Positions 63,863 through 64,000 of a stretch of DNA of 64,000 nt are shown here, one piece after another. Below the pieces are notes generated by a model, which saw nothing but the letters and a program-made list of their open reading frames with translations, did not search any database and was not told the origin of the DNA. Every line of letters begins with the position of its first letter. Position 1 is the first letter of the stretch. The stretch comes from Cyanobium usitatum str. Tous (GTDB lineage Bacteria > Cyanobacteriota > Cyanobacteriia > PCC-6307 > Cyanobiaceae), in the NCBI RefSeq assembly GCF_003011885.1, contig NZ_PXXO01000009.1, positions 1-64,000 of the forward strand, read 5' to 3'. A program made the translations under genes and the position numbers.

Positions 63863-64000
63863 TTTTAAGCAGAATTCACGGCGAGTCACCACCGCCGCGA
63901 GTCCTGCTTGCGACTGACATTGGTGAGTCAGCGATTTTCCACTAGTGCGACCCAGTACCCGCCCATGGGTGTTGGAAGTGGTGTTAGGTGCCCAGTCTTG

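Overview
This window is a high-GC cyanobacterial chromosome segment, most likely from a picocyanobacterium of the Cyanobium / Synechococcus group. The evidence is the phycobilin machinery (heme oxygenase, CpcE/CpcF), photosystem I PsaD, NdhN, LdpA, Ycf45, a CAAD/CURT1-like protein, the PanC-CMK fusion, cyanobacterial-type GshA, PEP carboxylase and small DUF families confined to cyanobacteria. Genes are densely packed on both strands. I see no insertion sequence, prophage, plasmid gene or CRISPR array.

Layout. 1-2.5 kb: a truncated heme oxygenase gene diverges from cpcE-cpcF-LMW phosphatase. 2.5-13.5 kb: panC-cmk, rlpA, purM, an aldo/keto reductase, an LpxB-like protein, RNase D, a probable cytochrome b6f cofactor-assembly factor, an exported amidase-like protein and hemF, plus tRNA-Cys and a 51-residue Cys-rich microprotein. 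13.7-18 kb: mrp, rodA, a histidine kinase with an eroded ATPase domain, and psaD. 18-21.2 kb: a glycosyltransferase and three divergent sulfotransferase-like genes, partly of lower GC, lying between psaD and trpE; this looks like an acquired surface-polysaccharide cassette. 21.2-29.4 kb: translationally coupled trpE-gshA-ppc, then a GNAT-like gene, tRNA-Arg, recF and speH. 29.4-33.6 kb: larE divergent from a duplicated-domain cobalamin adenosyltransferase, a MoeZ-like E1/rhodanese with a JAMM peptidase, and a CAAD protein. 33.6-44.8 kb: fructosamine kinase, a CrtD-like desaturase, tyrA, a DinG-like pseudo-helicase, two DUF genes, recA with an SOS-box-like palindrome, a HAD phosphatase, tRNA-Gln, and ndhN-ldpA-ycf45.

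45.2-62 kb is the large ribosomal-protein cluster: rplC-rplD-rplW-rplB-rpsS-rplV-rpsC-rplP-rpmC-rpsQ-rplN-rplX-rplE-rpsH-rplF-rplR-rpsE-rplO, secY-adk-rpmJ-rpsM-rpsK-rpoA-rplQ, then truA-rplM-rpsI-rpmE-prfA. rpsJ, rpsN, rpmD, infA and map are absent from their E. coli positions. Intrinsic terminators split the cluster before secY, before truA and after rpmE. The window ends with an HNH endonuclease, alanine racemase and tRNA-Ser.

The most unusual items are the sulfotransferase cassette, the MoeZ/JAMM pair with no ubiquitin-like partner, three proteins that kept a fold but lost expected catalytic motifs, two genes (panC-cmk, recF) without a conventional start codon where the protein should begin, and intrinsic terminators inside the ribosomal cluster. 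Functional assignments rest on reading the sequence and family knowledge; no database search was run.
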